Under the pieces are notes generated by a model. That model searched no databases. It worked only from the letters and a program-made list of their open reading frames with translations, and was not told where the DNA came from. Made by a program: the position numbers and the translations under genes. Of a DNA stretch of 64,000 nt, positions 50,387 to 61,970 are shown one piece after another. This DNA comes from Linyphia triangularis (Eukaryota > Arthropoda > Arachnida > Araneae > Linyphiidae): contig OZ021733.1 in assembly GCA_963978545.1 (NCBI GenBank), positions 35,631,424-35,695,423 on the forward strand, written 5' to 3'. How positions within the stretch are numbered: position 1 is the first letter of the stretch; each line of letters begins with the position of its first letter.

Positions 50387-50661
50387 TTATAGTTTTCTGC
50401 TCACATTTTTAATTTGAAACTCATATTATACAAGGTGGTCATAAAGAAACTTTGCTGGAGTGGCAAGAGTTTTGGCTTTTGAAAATTTAATAGGAATTGT
50501 CACTGCCCTGCCTGGTTTGCCTATGTTTGGGAATGACCCGGAAAAAATATACATAGACTTATCCCAACTTATTAACAATATCGCATCCAATAAATAATAG
50601 TTTAAAATATTTGATCCAGTAAAAGATATAATGCTCTCTTCTTGAATACTTAGCTTCATCA

Positions 50662-50840
50662 TTGCCCGCCTTATGGCTGTTGGGTTAGCGCTCTGATCTC
50701 GAATGCGAAAGGTTCCGGGTTTGAATCCTGGATTATACATGGTGTTTGTTGTGGTTCGGAATCCACGTTAAGCTGTAGGTCCCGGGCAAATTAGTCGTTA
50801 TTATGCTAGAAAGTAGGTCGTTGAGCGTATAAACCAACCA
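50662..50840 (+). mobile_element. SINE-2 (second tRNA-derived family)
   Basis: A tRNA-like head distinct from SINE-1: A-box region TGGCTGTTGGGTTAGCGC and B box GGGTTTGAATCC. The body (GGAATCCACGTTAAGCTGTA, AATTAGTCGTTATTATGC) and the tail AACCAACCAAC follow. A 14-bp target-site duplication flanks it (ACTTAGCTTCATCA, 50648-50661; ACTTAGTTTCATCA, 50841-50854). A body fragment recurs at 29283-29350. The ACCA-type tail is like SINE-1's, hinting at a shared LINE partner. Confidence 0.88.
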
Positions 50841-50854
50841 ACTTAGTTTCATCA

Positions 50855-52304
50855 AGTTGAATAATTATAAAAGTTTTTAATGTATCATTGATTTTAATCA
50901 ATTTTCAGTAGATGTTAATTATGGAAGTAAGTTTCCTTTTTTCAACTTGATGGACTAGTTCAAATCACATGATCCAATTTTGAATTCAGTACAAAATTCT
51001 TTTTTGAAAGTGCCAGCTTATCTGAAAACGAAGACATAAATTGTTCAGTTATTTGTATATATAATTTGGGTTTGCCGAAAGAATAGATTAAATCTAGAAT
51101 TCATGACCCTCTATAGAGGGAAATTGAGACAACGAAAAGATTATAAAAAAAACCTCTAATAATGATCAGGGAAAATATGTTAAAGTATAATTACCATAAA
51201 ACTTCAAGAAACAATAATCACGGTGAAATTAGAAATACAACTGGTGATTGTGTTGAGATCTATAATGAATGGATAGCGTGCAATTCTTTCCCAGATACGA
51301 GGTTCAAATGTTATATCACGCATGTTAAATAAACATCTTTGCCAATGGCAAAAATATCTGCGTACCTCAAAAGCCCATAAGTCATTACATGAAACACTAT
51401 TGCATAAGCGGTTGCGGTTAAGTAGATATACCAAATGAATAAAGTTCTGCATTGATCGGGAAATCGGAATGGTCATTTTCGCTATTTACTGAATAAACAA
51501 CGAAAAATCTACTTTATAGTAAGAAAAGTGATTAGGCCTTATATAAAAAAAAATTAATGTCGCAAAAAAAAACCACTGCACATTACTTCGTCTTTTCGTA
51601 TTTAACAAAGTTTGTTATTGAAATCAATCTGATAAACATGTTTGTGCAAGAGTATTGCTAAAATTCATACAAAAAAAATGTTGACAAAATCCAATTCGGA
51701 TATAGTCGGATTCCATAATTCCTTATGGAGAGTGATTTGAGGACCAAAATGAAAATATTTTATTGGCTAGTAGAACCAGCAAACAGCTCAGCAGAAACAA
51801 AAATCCCAACCAAACCAAAAGCTTCAATTGATAATTCGTGATTCGTTTTTTAACTTCACCAATAACTTTTACCATTAATAATTTGTTTATACTTTTAATA
51901 AATTTCGGCAACTGTCCCTTGATTTTACCTCTCAATATTAGGCTTCTAATGGTGATTGACTACCAGGGTTAATTTTCTAATATATTTGCCAATTTGATTA
52001 CAATCCCCAAAGTATTTTTGTGCAATATTTAGAAAGTGCTTCTTGTTCAAAGTGACATTTAAGAGTAATCGACTGTCTTCAAAAAATTTATTTCGCAAAA
52101 CATTTTCCTAATCACAGCTTTATAGCATGTGACTTTTTTTACCAGAGATTTTAAATATATAAAAGTTTATTTACAAATTTTGAAGAATTATTAAGTGCAG
52201 ATGAATTTTTTTTATTAATTTTATTTTTTAGCATTTCAAAATTAGTTTATTGGTCACACTGTTTATTTTAGAGGCATCATCTTTTCAAGATGATGCCACT
52301 AAAG
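50855..52304. other. AT-rich stretch, nothing recognised
   Basis: Two unrecognised minus-strand frames (51204-51476, 51723-51935). An 11-bp perfect hairpin GGCATCATCTT-TTC-AAGATGATGCC lies at 52273-52297, just before the next MITE. Confidence 0.45.
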
Positions 52305-52660
52305 TTGAGCGCCAGAACGGACCATCCCATAATGTTTATCTTCCCTTTGAAGGCTATTTCTACCCCTGTTTTGTTAAATTAATTCATACCAAATGTGATT
52401 TATATGATGAACAACTAAGCTGCCCATGAAATAAAACACATTTGACATGAATGGTTTTAACAAGACGGGGTTAAAACAGCCTTCAAGAAGAAAAATAAAC
52501 ATTGTGAGACGGTCAAAACAATTGATACCAATTGTGATTTATATCATGGACAACTAAGCTGGCCATTAAATAAATCTCATTTGCCTTGAAGGGTTTTAAC
52601 AGCCTTCAAAGAGAAAAATAAACATTGTGCGATAGTCCGTTCTGGCACTTAACGCCTCAA
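52305..52660. mobile_element. MITE family B, copy 3 (356 bp, compound)
   Basis: The left end TTGAGCGCCAGAACGGACCA and the right end (inverse TTGAGGCGTTAAGTGCCAGA then ACGGACTATC) are inverted matches. An internal direct duplication is visible: (G)TGATTTATAT.ATG(A/G)ACAACTAAGCTG and GAAAAATAAACATTGTG occur twice. This suggests two family B units fused or one unit internally duplicated. Confidence 0.75.
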
Positions 52661-53099
52661 ATAGTTAGTATCGCATATTTCCCCTTGTAATCAATAACTT
52701 TTAAAGTCGTTTTCTAGTTCCAAACGAAAATATTAATTAACATTGATTCAGACAGAAAAATTTGTGTATATTAAATAGAAACTTTAGTACTTTTCTTCAA
52801 ATCTATAAGTACTTCAATATCTAATTTTGAAATTTCAAATCTCATTTCCAAGTACTTTGAACCTGCATCTTTCAACCAATAATTGTGATCAAATTCAATC
52901 AGCTAGTTGTATTATAAAAGAGTAGCAGAATGCAGATTGCAGTGTATAATATTTTGGTCACTACTATTATTGCATTCCTCTCAAAGTCAACTATATTGTA
53001 AACAGGCCAACAGCAAAGGAATAAACTCCTCGTTTTTTAACTAAAATAATAAAAAGGAAAGTAAATTGGTATGACTTGCAGAACCCAAAACAAAAATGA
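52661..53099. other. AT-rich stretch, nothing recognised
   Basis: No frame, repeat copy or RNA gene seen. Confidence 0.45.
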
Positions 53100-54050
53100 A
53101 AGTAAGTGTTTCCCAAAAGCCCAAAGCCTAGTTCTGAAGCATTTTTATGGTTATTAATCACCTTTCTAAAACTTCTTTTAGAATTTTTACCGTCGATAAC
53201 ATAATTCTATCCATTAAGTTTGACCTAATTACAAAGCATTGTTATGTATAGTTTTAAAGTGCTACAGGAACTACCCTTTTTAATTCTCGCAACTGTCTCA
53301 AGATATCCCTTTCCATCAAGACCAAGCCTCTATTTCCTAAAAAAAGTTTCCAGAAGGATTTAAATTTAGAAAGAAGCATTTTATTATTTATGAACTTCTC
53401 TCCCGTTTTGAGCCTTTTTTCAGCAGCCTTGCCTCAATGAAAGTAATCCTCGAATTCTGACTCAGACAACGACATGTCTACTTCCCTCTAACAACAAAAA
53501 GAAAGTGGAAAGAACAAAATTGTGTCAACCAGTAAATGGAAACTAAAAGATAAAGGCGGGGGTGTTCATCAATCAAAGAAATTCTGTATCGCCAGAACAT
53601 ATTTACCGATATTGAAAGCTAAAATTTAGTTAAAAAGCATTTTGAGGGTTGCGAATCTCCCTCCAAAAACTTGCTGTAACAATGCCATGATCTATTCGTC
53701 TGAGATCAATCCCCTAAGTTGCTAACAAGAGAAGATGAAAAACTTTTTGGATCACCAAAGTCTGATTCCCTAAGAAGCAACCATCACACTTTCTCCGTCC
53801 ACGACAAAGGAATCACGTCAGCCATCAACAACAAAAAAAAAAAGGGGGGGGGGGAGAGGGAGGGACAAAATAAGTTGTGTCGAGTTATAGAAACTAATAG
53901 AAATAAGAAAGAAAAGGGGTGGGCGTCCAACAAGCAAAGAAATTCTCCATTCCCTAAACATGTTTCCCGAGAGCTAAAAACTTGTTGAAAAGCATTTTGA
54001 TGGTTATTGGTCTCCCTTCCGAAACTTCCTGTAGCAAGGTCTCCGTCAAT
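53100..54050. repeat. Strongly diverged direct repeats (three units)
   Basis: Related blocks start near 53135 (GAAGCATTTTTATGGTTATT), 53632 (AAAGCATTTTGAGGGTTGCG) and 53990 (AAAGCATTTTGATGGTTATT). Each continues with CTCCCT(T)CC/ACCTTTC and AAACTT-C words. The last two units also share AAAGAAATTCT and a GAGAGCTAAA / AAAGCTAAAA block upstream, giving a period of about 355 bp. The third unit sits in a GC-elevated region (53700-54350). Frames here are driven by a G run and purine runs and are not convincing genes. Confidence 0.5.
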
Positions 54051-54350
54051 AAAAGCCCACCCCCTCCTGGTTCCGAACATTCCACATCCTTTCCGGCGGC
54101 AAAGAAGAAAAAGGAAAAAGTTCCACCCCAAAAAGCGTCGAACTTTAAGTAATCCACGAGTGCTTCCTTGTGGACAGAGTCGAAACCAATCAAGTTAATG
54201 GAAGCGAAGCCAGAGCGTCACGAAATCAAGTCCGCAAATATTTGTTCTCCAGCCCAAGGACCTCATTAACGTGTCCGCCATCTTAGTTCTGCGCCCACTT
54301 CATCACATGCACCTGTCTAGGGTCACGTGGCTATGGATACTGGGAAGGGA
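54051..54350. promoter_or_regulatory. GC-elevated segment with E-box-like words
   Basis: Contains CGCCATCTTAGTTCTGCGC (a YY1/Pho-like GCCATCTT core), GGTCACGTGGC (E-box) and C-rich blocks. It follows directly on the diverged repeats. Several 60-115-codon frames on both strands overlap here and none is recognised. Confidence 0.25.
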
Positions 54351-55150
54351 TTGGCCAAGGGCTTGTACGGTATTCTCATTTTGGTTAGGTATTTTTTTCT
54401 TTTTTTTTTTCTTCTTCTTTTTATTTTCCAAAAACGTTTTTAGGGGGCTTTTTGCCTGTTTTGTTTCTTAGGCTCGTTGCGAATCATGAAAACTTTTTGT
54501 CAGAAGTTAATCTATTGCATTGGTGATGGGTGATAAACTTTCCTTTTAGGGAAGCATTGAAAAGGAAAGGTAATTCACGCACTTAAGTAATGCATCGAAG
54601 TATTATCCACTTCCACAAACTTTTTGAGATAGTACTATCTCAATTGAATAGCACTGTTGTTGCGCAGCGATTTCTATTCTATAAATTAACTAAATTTCAA
54701 AAGTCAAAAATGTGTAAACATAAAAAAAATTATATTAGAAAATAGGCCAATTGTTTCTGTTAACAATTCATTTAACAAGGAAAACAGAAACACCAACTAA
54801 TTTTACATTACAATTCTCCTTATTTTGAAGTATTTGGTAGACCAAATATAAGTTCGATTCTTCAGTGATTCATCCTTTGTCAACCAGACAAATTCATGTT
54901 AGTTGTTTTATATCACTAAACTTTTTGAACTAAAATATACTCAAACTAGAGCCTAAAAGAACTTTCGTTGACTATGAATAGAAAACAGTACGAAACAGTA
55001 TTTTAGAATAGTATAATGCTTTGAGCATTCAATACTATTACTACATAAACTGCAACCCGATTAAGGATGGAACTACCTTTACTTTAGTTAAAATAAATAG
55101 TAGTCCAGTTAGATAAACTTGCAATACAAACGTTGGGCTTCAAAACTTTC
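54351..55150. other. AT-rich stretch, nothing recognised
   Basis: A T-rich tract at about 54390-54425 and otherwise featureless AT-rich DNA. Confidence 0.45.
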
Positions 55151-55167
55151 TTGAGCAAAACTACCCC

Positions 55168-55458
55168 CTAATGAAATTCAAAAGCAGAGGGGAGGGAATA
55201 AATAACACAAGTGAAGACAGGAATCGTTCCTTCCCAGTTTGGAAAAAGCTCAACAAGTGGTGGCTCTAAAAGCCCTTTGCCACGCAGGACTCCAGTTAAA
55301 AAGTCTCTATAAGAGTCTCTTGGAGTCTTTAAGTGAGCGGCTAGTCTTTGGTCATTCTGTTGTTGGAACTCTTCCCAAGGACCCCACACGAAGTCTGTAG
55401 CAAAACCTAAACTGCGTAGCCATCTTGTCGAACCTGCAAGAGATTCTACGAGTCGCAT
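55168..55458 (-). other. 96-codon ORF with balanced composition, unknown
   Basis: Open from ATG (55456-55458) to TAG on the minus strand, with noticeably higher G/C than the flanks and a non-repetitive peptide (for example FVWGPWEEFQQQNDQRL, then LKTPRDSYRDFLTGVL). No domain recognised, and no signal peptide or membrane segment. The region just 5' holds CTTCTAGAAACTCTTGAAG, which resembles a heat-shock element on one face. It may be a single-exon gene, an exon, or conserved non-coding DNA that happens to be open. Confidence 0.2.
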
Positions 55459-56988
55459 CTTCTAGAAACTCTTGAAGTCGGTCTGCTTATAAGTTTCCTG
55501 AGAACAGTTGGTTGTGGTCAAAGTTCAAGACAATCGGAAAGAGATGTGGGACTTGGAGAAGATGCTACTTAAGGATGAATAATCGAGAGGAAGACTTGTC
55601 TTGATTGGGTTATTGTGAGAGAGAAGGAGGGAATCGAGATTTAAGTTGCCTTCTCACGGGACCTGTGATATTTGGATAACTTTGAGAAAGTCGATTTTCT
55701 TTTTTAATAATAGTACATTGTTTTTAATGTTATGAGTGATAGTCATATTTTCTTGCCTAATACTACTGATGCTTTAATTTTTGTCACAGTATCAGCAGTA
55801 TAATTAAAATTACTCTTTCAAGATATTTAATTCTAACTGTACTAAGTAAGAGCAATGCAATTAAATTTTAAACAAACTTAAGGAGAATTAAAATATTGTA
55901 TTTGAAAATAAAAAAAAATTAAGAATTAAAATTAAAAAATAGAAAAAATTAAAATAAAATAAAACATGGCAGTTTTTCCCAGTACTCTTCATTCGGCAAT
56001 GCTGTAATAAAAAATCAAAAAGTAATAAATTTTAAATTGTGGTAGTAAAATGTAATACTTTATTTTCCTGCAAAACCCGTTTTTTAGCTTATTTTATTGT
56101 TGTTCCTCTTTTATATACTATATTCATGAAGACTCTGTAGAAGAAAATATTCAGAAGATATTGTGTTTGGGAATATAAAGGATTAGCAGTTTAAAAAAAA
56201 GAAAGACCGAGAGAGACTATCACTCTTAACAAAGATACATTAGTCGTAGTGAACGGATATGTTAGATCGTTTGCTGGTTCAGTAACTCCCAAACTGAGGT
56301 TCAGGGTCCTATCCAAGACAGTCTGAAAGACAAAAGAATAAAAATAAAAAACAGTTATTATGTTTCGCATGTTATAAAAACTTTTTATTTATTACAATAA
56401 CTTTTAATTTATAACAAACATTTGTAGTACACGTTGCGTTGCCAGTAAATCGGTTTTTGGCCAGCATGAGTTCATGAAGATGAATCATCCTCCATACTCT
56501 TTTAAGACTTAGAAATCGCAGACTCTTTCTTGCATTCTAAACCGAAAAATTTGCTGAAGGGAATAAGGTTTGAGGATTTTGAAGACATCAAATACACCGT
56601 AACGTCAGAATCGAAGAGCATTCCAAAAAAGGACTTTAAAAGTTGTTTCCAAAATTTTTACAGTCAAGCACTGAAGTGCATTACGGCAGATAGAGATTAC
56701 TTCGAAACATATTAAATGGGCAGGTAATTCACATAATATTTTCCGGAGTTATTAGATCAATCCTGGAAATTTATAGGCGGAAATTTAAACATTGAATAAT
56801 TAAGGTTGTTTATAACTATTTGTTTTAATTTTCATTATTAATGACATTTTTTCCTTTTGTTGGACAATATTACCCATTTTTCGATTGAAATTATTTAGTC
56901 CATTTATTTCAAAAGGGTTAAGTTATAATTTTTACCTGATCAAATAGAAATTAAACAGCGAGGAAATAACAACTTTTCAGTGCAGGTG
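55459..56988. other. No gene recognised
   Basis: Moderately complex to about 55680, then AT-rich. A 61-codon plus-strand frame at 56530-56715 is unrecognised. Confidence 0.45.
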
Positions 56989-58944
56989 CATTCCATGTCA
57001 AATCAACCAATGGTCTAAGCCATGATATCCCATTAATTAATTAATAATTTTTGTATCAGTGCCATTTGTAAAGTTTACAAATTTTCTGACTTTGGGGCTA
57101 TAGTCTTTGAAATATGGACTTTTGAAAAATGTAAAAATGAACTCATTTTTTGCAATGTTTTGATATCTTCAAACTTATGTAGATTAAAACTATTAAAGTT
57201 CAACAAGACTATATTTATCAAAAATGATTTTAATATAAAACATCAACAAATATACATTTTTTTTAAATTTCAAAAAGGCATATTTTATGTATGTATGTAT
57301 GTATTTGTTTATTTTTGAAAAATTATATGTTGAGGTTATCAATTGACTACTTGTTTGCCAAGTTTCAGAATAGGACACAAACAGGCTTCTATAGAAATAA
57401 TTTTTATATGTATGGTGATCATTGAAGCTGGAGTTTAACATACGAATATTTTGGTTGGAAGGCATTGAAAGTATATCTATTAGTCTATTTCACAATTTTA
57501 CTTTGAAACTTATGATCGAGCTTGATATTTATCAAATATAATGTGGTTAAATAACACATTGAAAATTGTTTGTTGGACATGTATTGGCTTATTGAAATTT
57601 TTTAACCTAATGATAAATAATGTAGGATTAAAGCATACGTAATCGAACTTCACACATGAATGAATCCAACGACTTCCCCGATGGGCTCAAGCTACTAAAA
57701 GAAGCATTATCTAAAGTATTTGAAAAAAAAATAATTCATGAAGTAACTCATAACTGATGGATCTCAGTGAGCAGATGTACCCTGATCAAAATAATTAAAA
57801 GTAGTGAGGATTTTTTACAAGAATATATGGAAACTCTACTGAAACTTAAAACTCACACTTATATAGCAATGGTCAAAAGAAGATTTATTATATAGATTAA
57901 AAAAAATTGAAATGAAAACAAATAGCCCAAAAAGCACAGCAGTATTGGCCAATGTCGGAAAAGGGGTTCCAGAAGATTGACCAAACCTGGCCTAAACTCG
58001 AGCGTCGTTCCAAAAATACACGATATTTTTTTTTTAAATAATAAATATGTCAAAAACATCACAAAACTTTTTTTTTTTTAATTTGCCCTCTGTCATTTTT
58101 TTTTTTAATTAAAATATTCAATTTTAAAACTGTGCATCACCTTTTCAAAACTTCGAATATATTTTATAGATAGATAGGCAAATATCGGCAAAAACAGCCA
58201 GTTTACAATGGTCCACATTTGGAATGGCCATTGTTGTGCTACTGGAAACGTAATTAATTGTAATTTGGTAGAAAACTATTTGAGCTTCAAAGGGGGGGGG
58301 GGGAGAAATTCAATCATACTACTCGACCCTCACATTGATCAATATCAGACTATATCAAACATTTAGAACTAAAATTGTGAAATTGATTGATAGATATACT
58401 TTCAACGCCTTCCAGCCAAAATATTCATATATCAGATTCTAGTTTCAATGACCTTCATATATATATATATATTTCTATAGAAATCCGTTTGTGTCCTGTT
58501 CTGAAATTTGGCACACAAGTAGTCAATTAGTGTTTTCAAAACATATTTTTTTTTTCAAAAATAAAATAAAATATGCTTTATTGAGGTGTTGAAAATATTT
58601 TTTGATGTTTTAATAAAAAATGATTTTTAAAAATTATGGTCATGTCATCATAATAGAATAGTGTGGTCATCATAATAGAGTTTCTTTAATGTAGAAGAGA
58701 ATGATATAAATTTGAGATCTCTTACTTTACTTTTAAATCAACAGCAATTTAAATATATCAAAATATTGCGAATTTTGTTAATTTTTTTTTTTCAGAAGTC
58801 CGTATCTCAAAAACTATAGCCCCAAAAATTTTGAAATTTTGTATTTTGATCCTTTTCATATGTTTAACTAATTCACAAAAAATCAGCAAATCTAAATCCT
58901 AAAGGTCCAAAAATATTTTGTGGTGGTTGAATTGACATGGAATG
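56989..58944. mobile_element. 1956-bp element with ~600-bp terminal inverted repeats
   Basis: Left end CATTCCATGTCAAATCAACC; the right end read inward is CATTCCATGTCAATTCAACC. The arms stay alignable for about 550-600 bp each: GGGGCTATAG, GACTTTTGAAAAA / GACTTCTGAAAAA, TTCTATAGAAAT, GAATATTTTGGTTGGAAGGC / GAATATTTTGGCTGGAAGGC, GAAAGTATATCTAT. The centre (about 57545-58320) has no transposase, and a family A MITE is nested in it. No clear target-site duplication seen. Non-autonomous foldback-type transposon, superfamily unassigned. Confidence 0.8.
57925..58245 (-). mobile_element. MITE family A, copy 4 (nested, about 321 bp)
   Basis: Opens CCCAAAAAGCACAGCAGTAT then TGGCCAATGTCGG, and ends GGCCATTGTTGTGCTACTGG. 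These ends are near-exact inverses over about 20 bp, giving the clearest view of family A termini. It lies inside the central part of the 56989-58944 element, so it inserted later. Confidence 0.8.
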
Positions 58945-59679
58945 ATTCCATGAGGAGGAAAGGTAAATAGAAGAGGTTTAATATCAATTAAAACTTCAAA
59001 ATTTTCAAATTGGATAGCAATGTTTCTTTCTCTAGCATTAATTAAAATCTTTGGCTTCTGAAGAAACGACGAGGAAAATTATTTTTGCAGGAAATTTTTC
59101 TAAATTCTTTTCCCTTTTAAAATACATTCCTTTGTTTTCTGATTTATTAAAATATTTACTTTTCTAATACATTGTGTTTTTAGAAATCAGTTATCAATTA
59201 CTTAGCAGATTAGTTAGCAGTGGTTACTGTACCCCAAAACCATTTTGCGGTCTGTTTAAGTTGCAAAATAAGAAATGGTCATATCTACCCTCGATATGTC
59301 AGGTAACTTCTTCCACTAGATCTTTAATTTTTATGAAAACTATATATTTTTCTTGATTTAATTGACACATTGAAATTTTATATTATTGAACAAGAAGTCG
59401 AAAAATGAACAAAGTAAAAACAATTGATGGAATAAACAAAATCCCAAATTCCATTTTCTTATGAGATACTAATCATAGTACAAGACAATGTAATCTCAGA
59501 CCAGCACGTTTGTGTATGAGTAACATTAAAATTTGCTTTTTCATTAGAAGCTAGGGTATTTAAAAAGTACATATCAACACGAAAGGATTACATTTTGAAG
59601 GAAACCTTTATATTAATATTTTAATATATCATAAATAAAGTAAAGAAGGTTTAAAATTCATTTCTACCTGAGCCGCACT
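58945..59679. other. AT-rich stretch, nothing recognised
   Basis: One unrecognised 60-codon plus-strand frame (59174-59356). Confidence 0.45.
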
Positions 59680-60080
59680 TCAAAAAACGTCCCCACGCGA
59701 TTTAAAGTTAGCCCCAGGTATCTTGATCAAAAACACGAACAATACCGAGACAGTCTCCCCTTTCAATAAAGCCTCATTCACCCCCATCCATAGTTGCGTC
59801 ATTGCACACACTTCGGTGTGTCATTCGGACCTTAATAATTTCATTTCCCCTGGCTTGTTGACCCTTGTCACGTGCCCTGCCTCGATTAACTAGAACATTT
59901 TGTCTGCACCCCATACCCTAGAGCTATTGAAGCGCCTTCCCCCCTTTTCCACTTCTAGTTGATGACAGCAATTGTCAGATAGCTGGGATTAAGTACAGTA
60001 GGTTTTGTTTGTTCCGGTAAACTATCCGCCTGGTCCATTTCCTAGTCCAAAGATTAACCTTTGAAACCCTGAGGTTGTAT
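59680..60080. promoter_or_regulatory. GC-elevated island, candidate enhancer with dense motifs
   Basis: About 400 bp of complex, non-repetitive sequence with no long frame. Visible motifs: TTGTCACGTGCC (E-box), TGACA-GCAAT-TGTCA (inverted TALE-homeodomain-like half-sites, about 59963-59977), GGGATTA (Otx/bicoid-like, about 59986-59992), AATAAAGCC (Cdx-like), GCGTCATTGCA, and a short hairpin ACACAC-TTCG-GTGTGT (59806-59821). The density of known developmental factor cores is the best of any island here. Function is inference. Confidence 0.35.
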
Positions 60081-60874
60081 ATTATAAAAATTGACATCGC
60101 TATCGATGGAAATAACTGGACATGGCTTATTATACTTGCTGTTTCGGATTCTAAAGAATGATTGTTATTGCTGTTTTAAATTATAAAGAACGATCATCAA
60201 TCTTTCAATACTCCGTTGATCTACTATTCTACTAAACACAAGATTGGTTGAAATATTGATTCGAAACGTTTGAAATTTTATCAATAACAACAAAAATAGT
60301 ATAGTTAATCGACGAAATGTGAGGAGAACATATTTATAAAAAAAATTGATATTAAGAATTAGATATTAAATCGTACGTCGTATAAATGTGTGTGAACCTG
60401 TTTGCCAAAACTGTAAAAAAATTAATTTAAAAGCTTTTAATTCATTGAATTAGAATTCAAATTAGCTGCTAGTACATCTGGAGGGAAAATCTTAAGTTTC
60501 GCATAACAATTTTTACAGATTTATATTGCATTATGCTACGGGGTAGAAAAAGATTGATGTTTCCATTTTATCCATACTCCTAAAAAATAAGGCTACATAT
60601 ATAATTAGCTATAACAAATTAGCAAATACTTGTATGTACAAGGGTTAAAAAGATTCCGAGTTAAGAGACAACTAGATAAAAAAATATTAACTATGGTCCG
60701 GAAAGACAGGTAGTTTGCTGATTAATATTCAGCTTTAAATGGGAATGGCAGGACAAAAAAGTAGTTGCAAATGTTGTCAATAGAGGACACTATTGAAAAG
60801 AAAAGAAAGAGAGGTAATAAGCTAAATTAGGTAATTTAATATTAGAACGCTTTACAAATCGTATTAAAAGCGTG

Positions 60875-60905
<31 letters not shown>

Positions 60906-61100
60906 GAAGCTTGATATGAAAGGTTAAAACTTACTATGTTCCTTCCTGACTTTTAGGGTACTGTTTAGCCAGATCCCTTACTGAGAAGGCATCGTATGGA
61001 TAGAATGCAAGCAAGCCTGATTACTCAATAGGCCAGTGAAGTCAGACCGGGCTTACCTTTACTTTAATTATCGTCTGAAACATCAAATTTCATACATCGG
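60081..61100. other. AT-rich stretch with poly-T tract, no gene recognised
   Basis: A 27-nt poly-T lies at 60875-60901. A GC-richer patch (60945-61075) leads into the Tc1-like remnant and may be its 5' untranslated part or a flanking element. Confidence 0.45.
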
Positions 61101-61124
61101 TGCGGCAGGGAAAACACCTTGAAA

Positions 61125-61970
61125 GAACTGCATCATTTATGACTAAGGAGAATCCTTAAACAAGACAGACGTGCAACATTTTCACAAATTGCCGCAGATT
61201 TCAATGCTGGAGCATCAACAAGTGTCAGTGAGCGGATATTTTAAGGGATCGTCAATGACATGAGCTTTCGCAGCCGAAGGCCCACTCGTGTACTGTTATT
61301 GACTACATGATATAAAGCTTAATACCTCGCCTGGGCCCGCCAATGCCACCATTTAACTGCTGATGATTGGGAGCACGTTGCCTGGTCTAATGAGTCTCGT
61401 TTTCAAATGTATCGGGCAGATGGACGTGCACGGGTATGGAGAAAACCTCATGAATCCATGGACCTTGCATGTTTACAAGGGACTGTTCAAGATGGTAGAG
61501 CCTCTGTGATGGTAAGAGGCGTGTGTAGTTGGCGGGATATGGAACCCCTGATACCTCTAGAGACGACTCTGACAGGTGATAGGTACGTAAGCATCTTGTT
61601 CGATCACCTACACCCATTCATGTCCATAGTGCATTCGAACAGATTTGGAAAATTCCAGCAGAACAATACGACACCCCATGCGTCTAGAATTATAACAAAC
61701 TGGCTAGAGGAACACTCTTCTGACTTTAGACAATTCCTTTGGCCACCTAAATCTTCAGACATCAACATTAAAGAGCATATCTGAGATGCCTTGCAACATA
61801 CTGTACATAATAGATCTCCACTATCTCGCACACCTATATGGATTTGTGGACATCCCAGCAGGATTCAAGGTGTGAATTACCTTCAGACATTAGTCGAATC
61901 CATGCCACGTCGTGTTGCGGCATTTGTACGTGCTCGTGGGGGCCCTTGGCAAGGGTACCAGTTTTTCTGG
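61125..61970 (+). pseudogene. Tc1-like (DD36E-spaced) transposase pseudogene
   Basis: Would have been the transposase of a Tc1/mariner element. In order I see a helix-turn-helix remnant (RATFSQIAADFNAGAS), AARQ-type linker text, WSNESRF, ADGRARVWRKPHE, GVCSWRD, TLTGDRYVSIL, FQQNNTTPHASRI, WPPKSSDINIKEHI, and LVESMPRRVAAFVRARGGP near the C-terminus. The first and second catalytic positions, normally Asp, read Asn (codons 61389-61391 and 61662-61664). The third, Glu (61773-61775), is kept, 36 residues after the second. Stops at 61242, 61308, 61320 and 61782 and two frameshifts near 61830-61890 break it. Terminal inverted repeats were not found. Confidence 0.88.

Noticed and set aside
50426..50740. 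104-codon minus-strand ORF
   Set aside because: Its N-terminal part lies antisense to SINE-2 (the MYNPGFKPGTFRIRDQ segment is the inverted tRNA head).
61387..61831. Minus-strand ORFs of 75-76 codons
   Set aside because: They are antisense shadows of the Tc1-like transposase remnant.
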